A program made the translations under genes and the position numbers. Shown here piece after piece: positions 17,959-26,073 of a stretch of DNA of 64,000 bases. The stretch comes from Pleionea sp041589565. GTDB taxonomy: Bacteria; Pseudomonadota; Gammaproteobacteria; Enterobacterales; Kangiellaceae. The stretch is from the NCBI GenBank assembly GCA_041589565.1, contig JBFHVL010000001.1, positions 41,217 to 105,216 of the forward strand, given 5' to 3'. Positions within the stretch are counted from its first letter, which is position 1, and every line of letters begins with the position of its first letter. Below the pieces are notes generated by a model, which saw only the letters and a program-made list of their open reading frames with translations, had not been told where the DNA came from and did not search any database.

Positions 17959-18636
17959 ATGAACACCTCTGAACTAGTTATTTTTCCAGCGCTTGCAGCT
18001 ATTTTTCTGGTGGCGTTGTTAGTTGCTCATTATTTCAAACATCACCTCATCGCCGGCGTTATGAAAGCACTCACCGCTCTAACGGTATTGGCTTATTGCT
18101 TTTTGCTTTACACAAGCACCCCATCCACTTACGCACTGTTAATATTAATTGCCATAGCACTGGGTGTCGTTGGCGATATATTGTTGATCGGAAGGAGCTC
18201 TAAGCTTTTTTTAGCAGGAATGCTGGCCTTCGCAACAGGACACCTATTTTATATTGGAGCCTTTTTACAATATTCGTTTCAATGGCTCGAATGGTTTGCG
18301 GGAGCGCTGCCTCTTACCTTGGGATTACTGGCCGTTTATCGCTGGCTTAAACCTGACCTTCGAGGTGCAATGAAAGTAGCGGTACCCTTTTATATGCTAA
18401 TTCTTGGGCTTATGTGCTCGATCGCTATGAGCACTCGTAACGAAGGCCAGCTCACCATTATCGCTATCGGGGGGATTCTATTTTTAGTTTCCGACCTCTT
18501 TGTCGCTACCCATCGATTTAAAAAGCCCAGGTTTCATGACAAGCTGATTGGATTGCCATTATACTTTGCTGCTCAGTTTGTACTTGCCACAAGTATTTTT
18601 CGACTAACTACCGATAGCCCCTGGCTACCTATTTAA
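17959..18636 (+). CDS. YhhN family membrane protein (lysoplasmalogenase-like)
   Basis: The 225-residue protein has about seven to eight membrane helices from residue 5 onward, and the family segments GDILLIG (about 74-80), FATGHLFYIGAF and GILFLVSDLFVATHRF. This is the YhhN/TMEM86 family. Animal TMEM86B hydrolyses the vinyl ether bond of lysoplasmalogens; bacterial members are mostly uncharacterised. It is followed 21 bp later by a small lipoprotein gene, and desaturase and fabR genes are near, so a role in membrane lipids is plausible but inferred. Confidence 0.85.
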   Translation: MNTSELVIFPALAAIFLVALLVAHYFKHHLIAGVMKALTALTVLAYCFLLYTSTPSTYALLILIAIALGVVGDILLIGRSSKLFLAGMLAFATGHLFYIGAFLQYSFQWLEWFAGALPLTLGLLAVYRWLKPDLRGAMKVAVPFYMLILGLMCSIAMSTRNEGQLTIIAIGGILFLVSDLFVATHRFKKPRFHDKLIGLPLYFAAQFVLATSIFRLTTDSPWLPI

Positions 18637-18657
18637 CAAAGACACCAGAGGAAACCA

Positions 18658-18834
18658 ATGAAAAGAAAATTAGTTATCGCCAGTATTTTAATCATGGCGC
18701 TCTCATCCTGTGCTCCCAAAGTGGGCAGCAAAGAATGGTGCGACGATATGAAGGAAAAGCCCAAAGGCGATTGGACAGCCAATGAGCTTAAAGACTTTAC
18801 TAAGTATTGTGTATTAAACCAAAAGCCGGAGTAA
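18658..18834 (+). CDS. Small DUF3012 family lipoprotein
   Basis: A 58-residue product not longer than many noise ORFs but clearly real. It has a signal peptide with lipobox LSSC (Cys18), then the conserved core VGSKEWCDDMKEKPKGDWTA followed by a second Cys near the end (KYCVL). This pattern matches DUF3012 lipoproteins of marine gammaproteobacteria. GAGGAAACC upstream of the ATG is a good ribosome binding site. It lies 21 bp after the YhhN gene and its stop codon is inside the loop of the following terminator. Function unknown. Confidence 0.85.
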   Translation: MKRKLVIASILIMALSSCAPKVGSKEWCDDMKEKPKGDWTANELKDFTKYCVLNQKPE

Positions 18835-18845
18835 ACCGGCTTTTG
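18821..18845. terminator. Terminator overlapping the end of the DUF3012 gene
   Basis: AAAAGCCGG/CCGGCTTTT, a 9-bp stem whose 6-base loop contains the stop codon of the upstream gene. It is symmetric, so it can also end the converging desaturase gene, whose stop codon is at 18849. Confidence 0.85.
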
Positions 18846-18848
18846 TCT

Positions 18849-19997
18849 TTAGGCGTACTGCACCTTCAACTGCTTGTTAAATCGCTTCCACTGCTTACGC
18901 TGTTCCATGACTGACTGCTTGAGCTTTAACATCTGTTGATATAGCTCATGATGCTCACAATTTTCTATTATCTGCTTACGTTGAGCTAATAGCCACTCAC
19001 GACGCAAACGATAATAATCTGTAAGCTTTGCACAATACCCTTCATATTCGGCTTTTAATTTGGCGATTACTTCATCCGCATGTGGTAAATGAGAGAGCTT
19101 ATGTGTTGTTTGTTTTAACAGCATCTGAGCTTTAGCTTGCTCAATCTTAACATCATCACTTTTCTTAAGATTCGTCGCTAACCCAAGCCAGGATAATGAT
19201 TTAATCAACCATTTTGTTGGATCGAATTGCCACCAACGAATCCCATTGCGATAGTCATTTTGAAAATAGTGATGGAAGTTATGATAGCCTTCCCCATAGG
19301 TAAACAAGGCAATTACCCCATTGTCCCGAGCAGTATTTTCGTCGGTATATGGCTGTTTACCCCAAATGTGAGCCAGGGAATTAATAAAAAACGTCACATG
19401 ATGACTGATTACTAATCGTAAAAAGCCGACGGTTAATAGCATTCCCGCAACATCGTTGTAGATAATGCCGAGAGTTATGGGTACCCCGAAGTTAACCAAT
19501 AATGTTAGCCACAAATAGTTGCGATGTTGCCACATCACTATGGAATCGCGCTGTAAGTCCTTAACATTGGAATAATCATTGTAACGCTTGGCTTGATACT
19601 CGCGAAGCATCCAGCCGATATGGGAATACCAAAAGCCACGCTTGGCCGAATAGGGATCTTTATCGTTATCATCGACGAACCGATGGTGAACTCGATGATC
19701 AGAGGACCAATGCAGGGCGCTGTTTTGAACGGCGAAGGCTCCACCTATGGCAAATATGAAGCGAATCACTGGATGGGCATCGTAGCTTTTGTGCGACCAC
19801 AAGCGGTGATATCCCGCAGTAATAGACATACCACAAAAGCCAATGGCAAGGATGGTCCAAACCCAATGAGCGGCTGTGTAACCGTAAACTAGGCCGTACC
19901 AAGGTACTCCGATAATGGCGATGAAGGTAGTAAGGGTAAAAACGGAAACGTTCAGCCAGATTATTTTCGGCTTTGAAGACTTTACAACTTTTGACAT
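18849..19997 (-). CDS. Membrane fatty acid desaturase (acyl-CoA delta-9 type)
   Basis: Di-iron membrane enzyme that introduces a cis double bond into acyl chains. Three histidine boxes are present: HRLWSH, HRVHH and HNFHH, between four hydrophobic segments. The N-terminal 270 residues match aerobic DesC/stearoyl-CoA type desaturases. The last about 100 residues form a Lys/Gln/Glu-rich helical extension (coiled-coil-like, to KRFNKQLKVQYA), as in related proteobacterial desaturases. The start is taken at the ATG at 19997 (GAGAAG upstream); an ATG at 20021 is an alternative. A FabR-type operator lies just upstream and fabR is divergent, so expression likely responds to unsaturated acyl levels. 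Confidence 0.9.
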   Translation of the reverse strand: MSKVVKSSKPKIIWLNVSVFTLTTFIAIIGVPWYGLVYGYTAAHWVWTILAIGFCGMSITAGYHRLWSHKSYDAHPVIRFIFAIGGAFAVQNSALHWSSDHRVHHRFVDDNDKDPYSAKRGFWYSHIGWMLREYQAKRYNDYSNVKDLQRDSIVMWQHRNYLWLTLLVNFGVPITLGIIYNDVAGMLLTVGFLRLVISHHVTFFINSLAHIWGKQPYTDENTARDNGVIALFTYGEGYHNFHHYFQNDYRNGIRWWQFDPTKWLIKSLSWLGLATNLKKSDDVKIEQAKAQMLLKQTTHKLSHLPHADEVIAKLKAEYEGYCAKLTDYYRLRREWLLAQRKQIIENCEHHELYQQMLKLKQSVMEQRKQWKRFNKQLKVQYA

Positions 19998-20023
19998 GGA
20001 ACTTCTCAGATTGATTTTCATTC

Positions 20024-20041
20024 AGCGAACAAGTGTTAGCT
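20024..20041. promoter_or_regulatory. Putative FabR operator upstream of the desaturase
   Basis: AGCGAACAAGTGTTAGCT is an 18-bp near-perfect palindrome (7 of 8 positions paired around a 2-base centre). It closely resembles the AGCGTACA-N2-TGTACGCT-type sites bound by FabR and DesT. It lies 27 bp upstream of the desaturase start at 19997 and touches the alternative start at 20021, in the fabR-desaturase intergenic region. Binding would repress the desaturase. Confidence 0.65.
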
Positions 20042-20095
20042 TATTCGTCCCGGATTATAGTCATGGTTCCCCAAAACCACAACTTATTGGGTAAA

Positions 20096-20118
20096 AGTTT
20101 GCATTTTTAACGCAAACT
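20096..20118. repeat. Inverted repeat upstream of fabR
   Basis: AGTTTGC and GCAAACT arms of 7 bp separated by 9 bases, 58 bp before the fabR start. It does not match the FabR consensus. It may be an operator or chance. Confidence 0.3.
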
Positions 20119-20175
20119 GTTATTTGGCGCTGGCCTGACTTATTATTACCGCTTCGACCATTATTCGACATCACT

Positions 20176-20799
20176 ATGGCAGGCATTCGAGCACAACAGA
20201 AACAAAAGACCCGACAAGCGATCATTCATGCAGCGCTCAACCAATTAAGCGCCGAGCAAAGTTTCGCAAACTTGAGCCTGCGCGAAGTGGCACGTGAAGC
20301 AGGTATTGCTCCCACGTCTTTTTATCGGCATTTCAAAGACATGGAAGAACTAGGACTTACCTTGGTGGATGAATGTGGATTAACGTTACGGCAACTGATG
20401 CGAAGCGCAAGACGTCGTTTTGATGAAGGAATCAGCGTCATCGAAGTCTCGGTCGAAGTTTTTATGGAATTTGTCGAACAAAATCCAAATATCTTTCGTT
20501 TATTACTGCGCGAACGTTCCGGCACCTCGAGAGCGTTCCGTGAGGCTATCGCTCGAGAGGAAGAGCACCTTACCGCTGAACTTGAAGAGTATCTAATCCA
20601 ATCCACAGGCTTGCCGGGCAATGTTGCAAGGATTCAGGCCGAAGCTCTGGTTACCCTTACGTTTAACAATGGAGCTGAGTATCTTGACGCCAGCGCAGAT
20701 CGCCGACAAACCTTAATAGAAAATACCATCATGCAGCTAAGATTTGTGGCTCATGGAGCCAACGCTTACGTTCTGGCACAGCAGTCAAACGGGCGTTAG
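20176..20799 (+). CDS. fabR: TetR-type repressor FabR
   Basis: Controls unsaturated fatty acid synthesis by sensing the unsaturated to saturated acyl ratio. The 207-residue protein starts MAGIRAQQKQKTRQAI and has a TetR helix-turn-helix (SLREVAREAGIAPTSFYRHF, about residues 35-54). Its ligand domain contains the segment FRLLLRERSGTSRAF that is characteristic of FabR. It is divergent from the desaturase with an operator between them, the classical arrangement of such regulators. Its 3' end overlaps the converging ceramidase-family gene by 4 bp. Confidence 0.92.
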   Translation: MAGIRAQQKQKTRQAIIHAALNQLSAEQSFANLSLREVAREAGIAPTSFYRHFKDMEELGLTLVDECGLTLRQLMRSARRRFDEGISVIEVSVEVFMEFVEQNPNIFRLLLRERSGTSRAFREAIAREEEHLTAELEEYLIQSTGLPGNVARIQAEALVTLTFNNGAEYLDASADRRQTLIENTIMQLRFVAHGANAYVLAQQSNGR

Positions 20800-21584
20800 G
20801 TAACACTGGCTTTCCACTCGTTCGACTTTTGGAGACGATGGTTTCTACTAACAAAATGTCGTAACAGATAGAAGAGACCAACTGCCGCAAGAATATGCTT
20901 TAATGAATGCCCAGAAATAATCTCGCCAATAGCCAGAATTTCTCCATCAAATTGCTCGAACAGTTTAGCGACAACATAAAAGGCAAATAATAGCCAATAA
21001 CCTTTTGTTGATGAATAACGCGATGGATACATCAATAACATTGCAGGAATTAACAACATAGGTAAAAACTGAACCAACACATAAAGTCTTAAATCACCTA
21101 CGCCCTGGCTTTCGCTCCAATACCAATAGATAACAGATACAATTCCGATCATCATCAGAGGTATCCATAAGATTTTAGCGCCCCGTTCCGACACCTGCTC
21201 AGCTATCACAACAGTTAGCAATGACATGAATACGAAAGTCATGGGTAATCGATCGAACATCAGTGAAAAATGGTCAGGATGCCAGTGGAAAAAACTCGAA
21301 CCGGCACAGATCAACAGAGCGCCGAAATAAATTGTTTGATAAGTTAGCTTTAGTTTTTCAGGAATGTTGGCGGAGCCGAGTTGTTTTAAGCCTAAATAAC
21401 CAACAATAAAAAATGGAATGTTAGATACCACATTCCAAAAATTAGGAATTCCAAAAAAGCTTCGAGTATCGGCAAAAGTATGAAATTCGCTTAATTGTGG
21501 AATAGGCGGCGACAGAAAAAACATCATCGCCGTAGCAATGACTGCAAAAAGAAACAGGCTCCAGTTTTTAACGGTGGTGTTCAT
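20796..21584 (-). CDS. Alkaline ceramidase family (CREST) membrane protein
   Basis: The 262-residue protein has about seven membrane helices and the CREST-superfamily metal and catalytic motifs: SSFFHWHPD (Ser and His), FDRLPMTFVFM (Asp) and GHSLKH (two His). In the same order as in alkaline phytoceramidases there is also an N-terminal IPNFWNVVSNIPF motif. Eukaryotic members hydrolyse ceramides; bacterial members are little studied, and sphingolipids are rare in gammaproteobacteria, so the substrate here is unknown. It converges on fabR with a 4-bp overlap. Confidence 0.75.
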   Translation of the reverse strand: MNTTVKNWSLFLFAVIATAMMFFLSPPIPQLSEFHTFADTRSFFGIPNFWNVVSNIPFFIVGYLGLKQLGSANIPEKLKLTYQTIYFGALLICAGSSFFHWHPDHFSLMFDRLPMTFVFMSLLTVVIAEQVSERGAKILWIPLMMIGIVSVIYWYWSESQGVGDLRLYVLVQFLPMLLIPAMLLMYPSRYSSTKGYWLLFAFYVVAKLFEQFDGEILAIGEIISGHSLKHILAAVGLFYLLRHFVSRNHRLQKSNEWKASVT

Positions 21585-21719
21585 CGACTTGTCCAGCTAT
21601 TGTTGTTTGAGCAACTATTAAACTGGGACTCGCCTTCTAAGGAAAGTCGTTATGTTCAAGTATAGCTTATTGATACTTTTGGTATTGCCAACTGCTTAAC
21701 CCTAAGCCTTATAGATGGA

Positions 21720-22373
21720 CTAGCCTCTCTTTCGAAATACAAAATAATGAAATAACTGCTGGCTCGCCCACGGAGTTAAATGCTCATGAGTCAAACTGGA
21801 GACCAGTTGAAATTTATCGCCCAGTAATTGAATCATACGCGGCTCATCGTATTGCTGAATGCTAAGACCACTGCACTTTTCAGGACCGCCCACAGCAAAG
21901 GTAGCAATGACGGCATAGCCATTGGGCTTTAATGCTTGGTCCAAACGACGGACATAGGACGCTTGAGCACTGCTATCAGTTAGGAAGTGTAATACCGCTC
22001 GATCATGCCAAATATCGAAAGGCTTCTTGCATTCAAATCTGGTGACATCATCGACATACCACTCTATGGAATCGGCCAGTTTACCTGCTTTTTGTTTATT
22101 TCGCGCTATTGCCGCTGCAGAAATATCAAGTACGGCCCCTTCTGAGACTAAGCTCGAGTCCATCAGATTGTAAATTAAATTTGAAGTTCCTCCACCTACA
22201 TCAAGTGCCCGAGGACTATTGATTGCTTTAACCAATGGAGTGATTAATGAAAGAGATATATCTGGCGACTTCTGATGCCAACTGGTTTCAGTATCTGCTT
22301 TATTGGAGTAAACCTGCTCCCAATGAGATTTTGCATCTGTCTTGTTTAAACTTGGCGACACTTGTTTTGACAT
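21720..22373 (-). CDS. Class I SAM-dependent methyltransferase
   Basis: The 217-residue protein has the SAM-binding motif I ALDVGGGTSNL (about 56-66), an acidic motif II near AVLDIS, a WYVDDVTRFE segment and the post-motif LKPNGYAVIATFA. The N-terminal HWEQVYSNK is frequent in methyltransferases of small molecules such as the thiopurine and tellurite families. The substrate cannot be told. It stands alone on minus, downstream of acnB and separated from it by a terminator, and 135 bp from the ceramidase-family gene. Confidence 0.8.
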   Translation of the reverse strand: MSKQVSPSLNKTDAKSHWEQVYSNKADTETSWHQKSPDISLSLITPLVKAINSPRALDVGGGTSNLIYNLMDSSLVSEGAVLDISAAAIARNKQKAGKLADSIEWYVDDVTRFECKKPFDIWHDRAVLHFLTDSSAQASYVRRLDQALKPNGYAVIATFAVGGPEKCSGLSIQQYDEPRMIQLLGDKFQLVSSLTHEHLTPWASQQLFHYFVFRKRG

Positions 22374-22442
22374 AATTAAAACTAAATATTATTCGACGGA
22401 TTGAACCACAAAGCTTACTCAATAAGTTAACTCTTTAGCTAC

Positions 22443-22470
22443 AAAAAAGCCCGCAATAATGCGGGCTTTT
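22443..22470 (-). terminator. Terminator of acnB
   Basis: Stem AAAAGCCCGC/GCGGGCTTTT with loop AATAAT; on minus it is followed by a T-run, 15 bp past the acnB stop. Confidence 0.9.
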
Positions 22471-22484
22471 AAGCGACTTAATGA

Positions 22485-25079
22485 TTATGCGTCAACCGTT
22501 ACCTGATTGGTGACAGGAATAGTGACCGTATTGGCTTTTTGCTTATACTCTTCCATTTGGTGAAAGTTCATGTATTTGTAGATATCGTTTGCCATGCTAT
22601 CGATATCCTTGGCGTACTCCAAATACTCTTCTACCGTTGGTAGTTTGCCCATCAACGCAGCGACTGCTGCCAGTTCAGCAGATGCCAGATAAACATTGGC
22701 GCCTTGACCTAAACGGTTCGGGAAGTTACGGGTTGACGTAGAAACAACCGTTGATTTAGGTGCAACTCGTGCCTGATTCCCCATACACAAAGAACACCCT
22801 GGCATTTCCAGACGGGCACCGGCTCGACCGTAGATATTGTAGTAGCCCTCTTCCATCAATTGGTGCTCATCCATTTTAGTAGGAGGAGCCAACCATAAGC
22901 GTGTATTTAATGTTCCCGGCTCAACTTTATCGAGTAATTTACCCGCGGCACGGAAATGACCGATGTTAGTCATACAAGAACCGATGAATACTTCATCGAT
23001 CTTGTCGCCCGCTACTTCGCTTAATAAACGCGCATCATCGGGATCATTCGGCGCACACAATACAGGCTCTTTTAACTCGTTTAAGTCGATTTCGATAACG
23101 GCAGTGTACTCCGCGTCTTTATCAGCGCGCATTAGTTTAGGATCTGCGATCCACTCTTCCATTTTCTCAATACGACGTGACAAGGTACGCTCATCGCCAT
23201 AACCATTGGCAATCATCCATTTAAGCAGAACGATGTTCGATTGCAGGTATTCAGACACCGACTCTTCAGACAGGTCAATGGTACAGCCTGCCGCTGAACG
23301 CTCAGCCGAAGCATCGGAAAGTTCAAATGCCTGTTCAACCGTTAGATTGGGCAAACCTTCGATTTCCAGAATGCGTCCGGAGAAAATGTTTTTCTTGCCC
23401 GCTTTTTCAACCGTCAACAAACCTTCTTTGATCGCGTAATAAGGAATAGCGTGTACCAGATCGCGTAAGGTAATCCCAGGTTGCATTTCACCTTTAAAGC
23501 GCACCAACACGGATTCGGGCATATCCAGTGGCATAACGCCGGTTGCTGCTGCAAAAGCTACCAAACCGGACCCTGCAGGAAATGAAATACCCATTGGGAA
23601 ACGAGTATGCGAGTCACCACCCGTACCTACAGTGTCAGGGAGCAACATACGATTCAGCCAACTGTGGATAATACCGTCTCCAGGTCGCAATGACACACCA
23701 CCACGATTACGAATAAAGTCAGGCAAAGTGTGCTGAGTTTCAATATCGACAGGCTTTGGATAAGCCGCAGTGTGACAGAAGGACTGCATAACAAGATCAG
23801 CCGAGAAGCCGAGACAAGCTAAGTCTTTAAGCTCATCACGAGTCATAGGCCCGGTGGTATCTTGCGAACCAACAGTAGTCATTTTAGGCTCGCAGTACTG
23901 GCCAGGACGAATGCCTTCTACACCACAAGCTTTACCCACCATTTTTTGCGCTAAGGTGAAGCCTTTACCCGAATCTTGAACTTCGGCAGGTTTACGGAAG
24001 AAGTCGGCTTCTGGCAGACCCAGAAACTCACGTGCTTTGGCAGTTAAGCCACGACCGATGATCATCGGGATTCGTCCGCCCGCTTGCACTTCATCTAACA
24101 GCACATCGGTTTTCAATTCAAACTGAGCAATTGCTTTACCGTCTTTCTCAACTCGACCTTCGTAAGGATATACATCAATTACGTCACCCATATTCATATT
24201 AGTCACATCGACTTCAAAGGGTAACGCTCCGGCGTCTTCCATTGTATTGAAGAAGATGGGGGCAATTTTGCCACCGAGACAGAAGCCACCACCGCGCTTG
24301 TTAGGTACATAGGGAATGTCGTCACCCGTATGCCACAACACTGAGTTGGTTGCCGATTTACGTGATGAGCCTGTTCCTACTACATCACCAACATAGGCTA
24401 CCGGATGCCCTTTCTTCTTTAACTCTTCGATTATTTCGATAGGATCGCCATCAATACCGTCACGTGGATTTTTCAACATGGCCAGTGCATGTAAGGGTAT
24501 ATCAGGACGCGACCAGGCATCTTGTGCAGGTGATAAGTCATCAGTGTTGGTTTCACCGGGAACTTTAAATACGGTTAAGGTAATTTTTTCCGGCAGCGCG
24601 GGTTTTGATTTAAACCATTCGGCATCGGCCCATGATTGAATCACTTCTTTCGCAACTTCATTACCCTCTTTCGCTTTGTCAGCAACATCATGGAAAGCAT
24701 CAAACATTAATAAGGTATGTTTTAGCTTTTCACCTGCTAAAGGAGCCAGCTCACTGTCATCAAGCAGTTCAACCAGAGTTGCGATGTTGTATCCACCTAA
24801 CATAGTACCTAACAACTTAACCGCGTGCTTTTTATCCACCAGAGGCGAAGTGACTTCACCTTTAGCAATAGCCGTTAAGAATCCCGCTTTAACATATGCG
24901 GCTTCATCAACACCGGGTGGTACTCGATGAGTTAAAAGCTCTACCAAAAATTCTTCTTCCCCAGCAGGAGGTGCTTTTAGCAGCTCCACTAGTTGATTGA
25001 CTTGCTCGGCAGACAGGGGCTTGGGCGGAATACCTTGAGCGGCGCGTTCTTCAACATGCTTTCGATAGGCTTCTAACAC
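22485..25079 (-). CDS. acnB: Bifunctional aconitate hydratase 2 / 2-methylisocitrate dehydratase
   Basis: TCA-cycle [4Fe-4S] hydratase interconverting citrate and isocitrate; AcnB also hydrates 2-methylaconitate. The 864-residue product has the AcnB order: HEAT-like N-terminal domain (1-160), swivel domain (NPRDGIDGDPIEI, GTGSSRKSATNS), then catalytic domains with cluster cysteines in SFCHTAAYPKP, GSCMTNIGHFRAAGK and GCSLCMGNQARV. It starts at a GTG with AGGAACGAC-type upstream sequence. Since no prpD or acnD is seen in the window, AcnB may serve the methylcitrate steps with prpB and prpC nearby. Confidence 0.97.
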   Translation of the reverse strand: MLEAYRKHVEERAAQGIPPKPLSAEQVNQLVELLKAPPAGEEEFLVELLTHRVPPGVDEAAYVKAGFLTAIAKGEVTSPLVDKKHAVKLLGTMLGGYNIATLVELLDDSELAPLAGEKLKHTLLMFDAFHDVADKAKEGNEVAKEVIQSWADAEWFKSKPALPEKITLTVFKVPGETNTDDLSPAQDAWSRPDIPLHALAMLKNPRDGIDGDPIEIIEELKKKGHPVAYVGDVVGTGSSRKSATNSVLWHTGDDIPYVPNKRGGGFCLGGKIAPIFFNTMEDAGALPFEVDVTNMNMGDVIDVYPYEGRVEKDGKAIAQFELKTDVLLDEVQAGGRIPMIIGRGLTAKAREFLGLPEADFFRKPAEVQDSGKGFTLAQKMVGKACGVEGIRPGQYCEPKMTTVGSQDTTGPMTRDELKDLACLGFSADLVMQSFCHTAAYPKPVDIETQHTLPDFIRNRGGVSLRPGDGIIHSWLNRMLLPDTVGTGGDSHTRFPMGISFPAGSGLVAFAAATGVMPLDMPESVLVRFKGEMQPGITLRDLVHAIPYYAIKEGLLTVEKAGKKNIFSGRILEIEGLPNLTVEQAFELSDASAERSAAGCTIDLSEESVSEYLQSNIVLLKWMIANGYGDERTLSRRIEKMEEWIADPKLMRADKDAEYTAVIEIDLNELKEPVLCAPNDPDDARLLSEVAGDKIDEVFIGSCMTNIGHFRAAGKLLDKVEPGTLNTRLWLAPPTKMDEHQLMEEGYYNIYGRAGARLEMPGCSLCMGNQARVAPKSTVVSTSTRNFPNRLGQGANVYLASAELAAVAALMGKLPTVEEYLEYAKDIDSMANDIYKYMNFHQMEEYKQKANTVTIPVTNQVTVDA

Positions 25080-25228
25080 GTGTCGTTCCTCGTTTGAATG
25101 CTAGGATTGATTCAACCAGAATGCCGCCGAAGTGCTTAAATTAAGGCCCGATAATAGCGACATCCCGAAATTTGGGTGCATAATTATACAGGATGCAGTT
25201 CAGATAATAAATTAGTACCTTTGGTTAC

Positions 25229-25260
25229 AAAGGCCAACTTTAATAAAATTAAAGGCCTTT
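25229..25260. repeat. Large hairpin upstream of acnB
   Basis: AAAGGCC (25229-25235) and GGCCTTT (25254-25260) enclose TTTAAT/ATTAAA with an AAA loop and one 3-base bulge, giving up to 13 bp. It lies in the 294-bp region between acnB and the MocA-like gene. It may help to end the mocA-like transcript or lie in the acnB leader. No long T-run is present, so terminator function is uncertain. The rest of this gap shows nothing further. Confidence 0.4.
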
Positions 25261-25373
25261 AAACTGAAATTGCTACTTATTTAAGCAACTGAATGCGATA
25301 GATCTGGAAAGGAACGATTACAGTGCATCAAAAAATTAACGTATATTTTTCAACCAGGTTAATAATCAAATCG

Positions 25374-25946
25374 TTAAGCTTGCAATAATGCCATATCACT
25401 TCTTTCGGTAATCATTTTTGCGGCGTCTTCACAAGTGACGGATCGAGTCTCACTCAAATGGCGACTTATAAATACATCCGGTGATTCGTCACCCTTTAGA
25501 GTAGATAGCTCATAATACATTCGATGGGGAATGATAGCGGGAGCTCCGAAATGATCATTGTATTCGGTTGCAATGATCTTTTCCGGTTCATTATTTGCCT
25601 GTTCTAATAAAGTCTGATAATGGTCAAAGGGAATTAGTGGCTGATGACAAAACATTAGCATCATCCGCCTGGAGTTAAACTCGTGTTTACAGGCAAGCGC
25701 CACAGATGAAGCAATGCCTGATTCCCAGTTAGGGTTGTACACTTTGTCGACTTTTAGGCTGGATAATTCGGATTCGACCGTATGATGATTTCCTCCGGTA
25801 ATAATAGTGACATTCTCACTTAACTTTAATGCTCGTTCACAGGCCATGGTAACCAAGGTTCTTCCATGAAACTTCATCATTTGTTTGGACACGCCAATTC
25901 TGCTCGACCCGCCCGCGGCCAAAACCACTACAGATAAATCAATCAT
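25374..25946 (-). CDS. MocA-like nucleotidyltransferase with altered metal motif
   Basis: The 190-residue protein has the N-terminal nucleotide-binding motif LAAGGSSRIGVSKQMMKF of molybdenum cofactor cytidylyl/guanylyltransferases, a downstream TGGNH loop, and the FGAPAIIP motif of the MocA branch. The usual metal-binding xDxP/DQP motif reads CHQP here, with His in place of Asp. No molybdoenzyme, xdhC or coxG-type gene is adjacent. It may still bind NTPs, act on another substrate, or be impaired. It stands alone on minus between acnB and gcdH. Confidence 0.7.
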   Translation of the reverse strand: MIDLSVVVLAAGGSSRIGVSKQMMKFHGRTLVTMACERALKLSENVTIITGGNHHTVESELSSLKVDKVYNPNWESGIASSVALACKHEFNSRRMMLMFCHQPLIPFDHYQTLLEQANNEPEKIIATEYNDHFGAPAIIPHRMYYELSTLKGDESPDVFISRHLSETRSVTCEDAAKMITERSDMALLQA

Positions 25947-26040
25947 AAATTACAATCTACGGTTATAAGCTCAGACACTTTTAAGGATAGCAGAAACTTT
26001 AATTTCTACCTTATTGAGACTTTTAAGGAAAAGCTAAAAG

Positions 26041-26069
26041 AAAAGCCAGCAACTAAGCTGGCTTTTTTT
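26041..26069. terminator. Terminator after glutaryl-CoA dehydrogenase
   Basis: AAAAGCCAGC/GCTGGCTTTT, 10-bp perfect stem with loop AACTAA, just past the gcdH stop on minus (26074), with T-rich sequence following on minus. Confidence 0.88.
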
Positions 26070-26073
26070 GAGA

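Noticed and set aside
17780..17962. 60-residue plus-strand frame in the hflD-yhhN gap
   Set aside because: No ribosome binding site, no recognisable domain, and it overlaps the candidate sRNA promoter and structure. Cys/His content looks random.
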